A stretch of 13,874 nucleotides of DNA from contig JALSPE010000060.1 in assembly GCA_026986085.1 (NCBI GenBank), positions 1 through 13,874 of the forward strand, read 5' to 3'. The translations under genes and the position numbers were made by a program. The notes below the pieces were generated by a model, which saw nothing but the letters and a program-made list of their open reading frames with translations, was not told where the DNA came from and ran no database searches. Of this stretch, positions 13,636 to 13,874 are shown in pieces (within the stretch, counting starts at the first letter, position 1; each line of letters begins with the position of its first letter). Source of the DNA: Campylobacteraceae bacterium. GTDB taxonomy: Bacteria; Campylobacterota; Campylobacteria; Campylobacterales; Sulfurovaceae.

Positions 13636-13763
13636 GTTTTTTTGATTATCTATATATCTTTGCAACTATACTTTTTGCATATATAACTATTATGATAGTT
13701 GTTAGAAATTTTCAAAGAAAATTTAATGAAAATGGTGAACGAAAAGATTTAAATAACAAGTGA
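13632..13763 (+). CDS. Small single-pass membrane protein, 43 residues
   Basis: An ATG at 13632 overlaps the trmL stop (ATGA) and opens a 43-codon frame ending TGA at 13761-13763. The protein begins MSFFDYLYIFATILFAYI, a strongly hydrophobic stretch continuing to about residue 24, then turns basic and hydrophilic (VVRNFQRKFNENGERKDLNNK). This looks like one transmembrane helix with a cytoplasmic positive tail. AAGGG at 13621-13625 lies 6 nt upstream of the ATG as a ribosome site. I do not recognise a family. The overlap, the ribosome site and the clean membrane topology argue that it is real. It is the last gene of the leuD operon. Confidence 0.7.
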   Translation: MSFFDYLYIFATILFAYITIMIVVRNFQRKFNENGERKDLNNK

Positions 13764-13775
13764 TAATGTAATTTA

Positions 13776-13874
13776 TTAAATGCAATATGTGTTAATTTCT
13801 TTTAATATATTCTCTCTAGCTTTTACTTCATATTTATTATAAAAATAGGGTAGAGTATATATTTTGTCTTTTAA
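13776..13874 (-). CDS. C-terminal fragment of an unidentified protein (gene enters from the right edge)
   Basis: The minus strand is open from the window edge to a TAA at 13778-13776, giving 32 residues, with IYTLPYFYNKYEVKAREN in the middle and LKEINTYCI at the end. The composition is protein-like, but too little is visible to assign a family. It converges on the small membrane protein gene with 12 nt between the stops, and no hairpin terminator is seen between them. Confidence 0.5.
   Translation of the reverse strand, partial: LKDKIYTLPYFYNKYEVKARENILKEINTYCI

Overview
The window looks like chromosome from a low-GC member of the Campylobacterota (formerly Epsilonproteobacteria), closest in feel to the Sulfurimonas/Sulfurovum/Arcobacter side. 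The lineage call is an inference from: the AT-rich sequence; GyrA with Asn in the quinolone-resistance region, as in Helicobacter; an RpoD of about 630 residues with a long acidic insert; TATAAT -10 boxes with poor -35 boxes; and the mix of housekeeping genes. No rRNA, tRNA, CRISPR array, insertion sequence or prophage gene is visible. Apart from one AAA+ protein, the content is core metabolism and information processing.

Layout, left to right. (1) 1-775: a cut-off minus-strand gene (1-53) is divergent from a two-gene plus-strand unit, a YwbE-family protein and a YaiI/YqxD (UPF0178) protein that overlap by ATGA. (2) 842-5984: a tightly packed minus-strand operon gyrA-asd-UPF0114 membrane protein-hemE, with every junction overlapping. 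(3) 5985-6255: the divergent control region between gyrA and an AAA+ gene, with tandem perfect dyads. (4) 6256-7143: an AAA+ ATPase strikingly like RuBisCO activase, followed by an intrinsic terminator whose hairpin and T-run lie partly inside the 3' end of the convergent gene. (5) 7162-10530: a minus-strand operon rpoD-CinA/MoaB-like protein-YgjP-like zinc metallopeptidase. (6) 10729-13763: a plus-strand operon leuD-leuB-purU-trmL-small membrane protein behind a good sigma-70 promoter. (7) 13776-13874: the C-terminal end of another minus-strand gene.

The genes cover DNA supercoiling (gyrA), the main sigma factor (rpoD), aspartate-family and leucine biosynthesis (asd, leuD, leuB), heme synthesis (hemE), formate/one-carbon balance for purines (purU) and tRNA wobble modification (trmL). 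Two observations stand out. First, two genes (ywbE-like and ygjP-like) have conserved full-length N-termini but no ATG, GTG or TTG start. Each has a Shine-Dalgarno element just before an in-frame ATT-ATA pair, so both appear to start at AUU or AUA. The ygjP-like gene is therefore about 60 codons longer than a canonical-start prediction gives. Second, the RuBisCO-activase-like AAA+ protein sits in a lineage that generally fixes carbon by the reductive TCA cycle, if at all, so its client is probably not RuBisCO.
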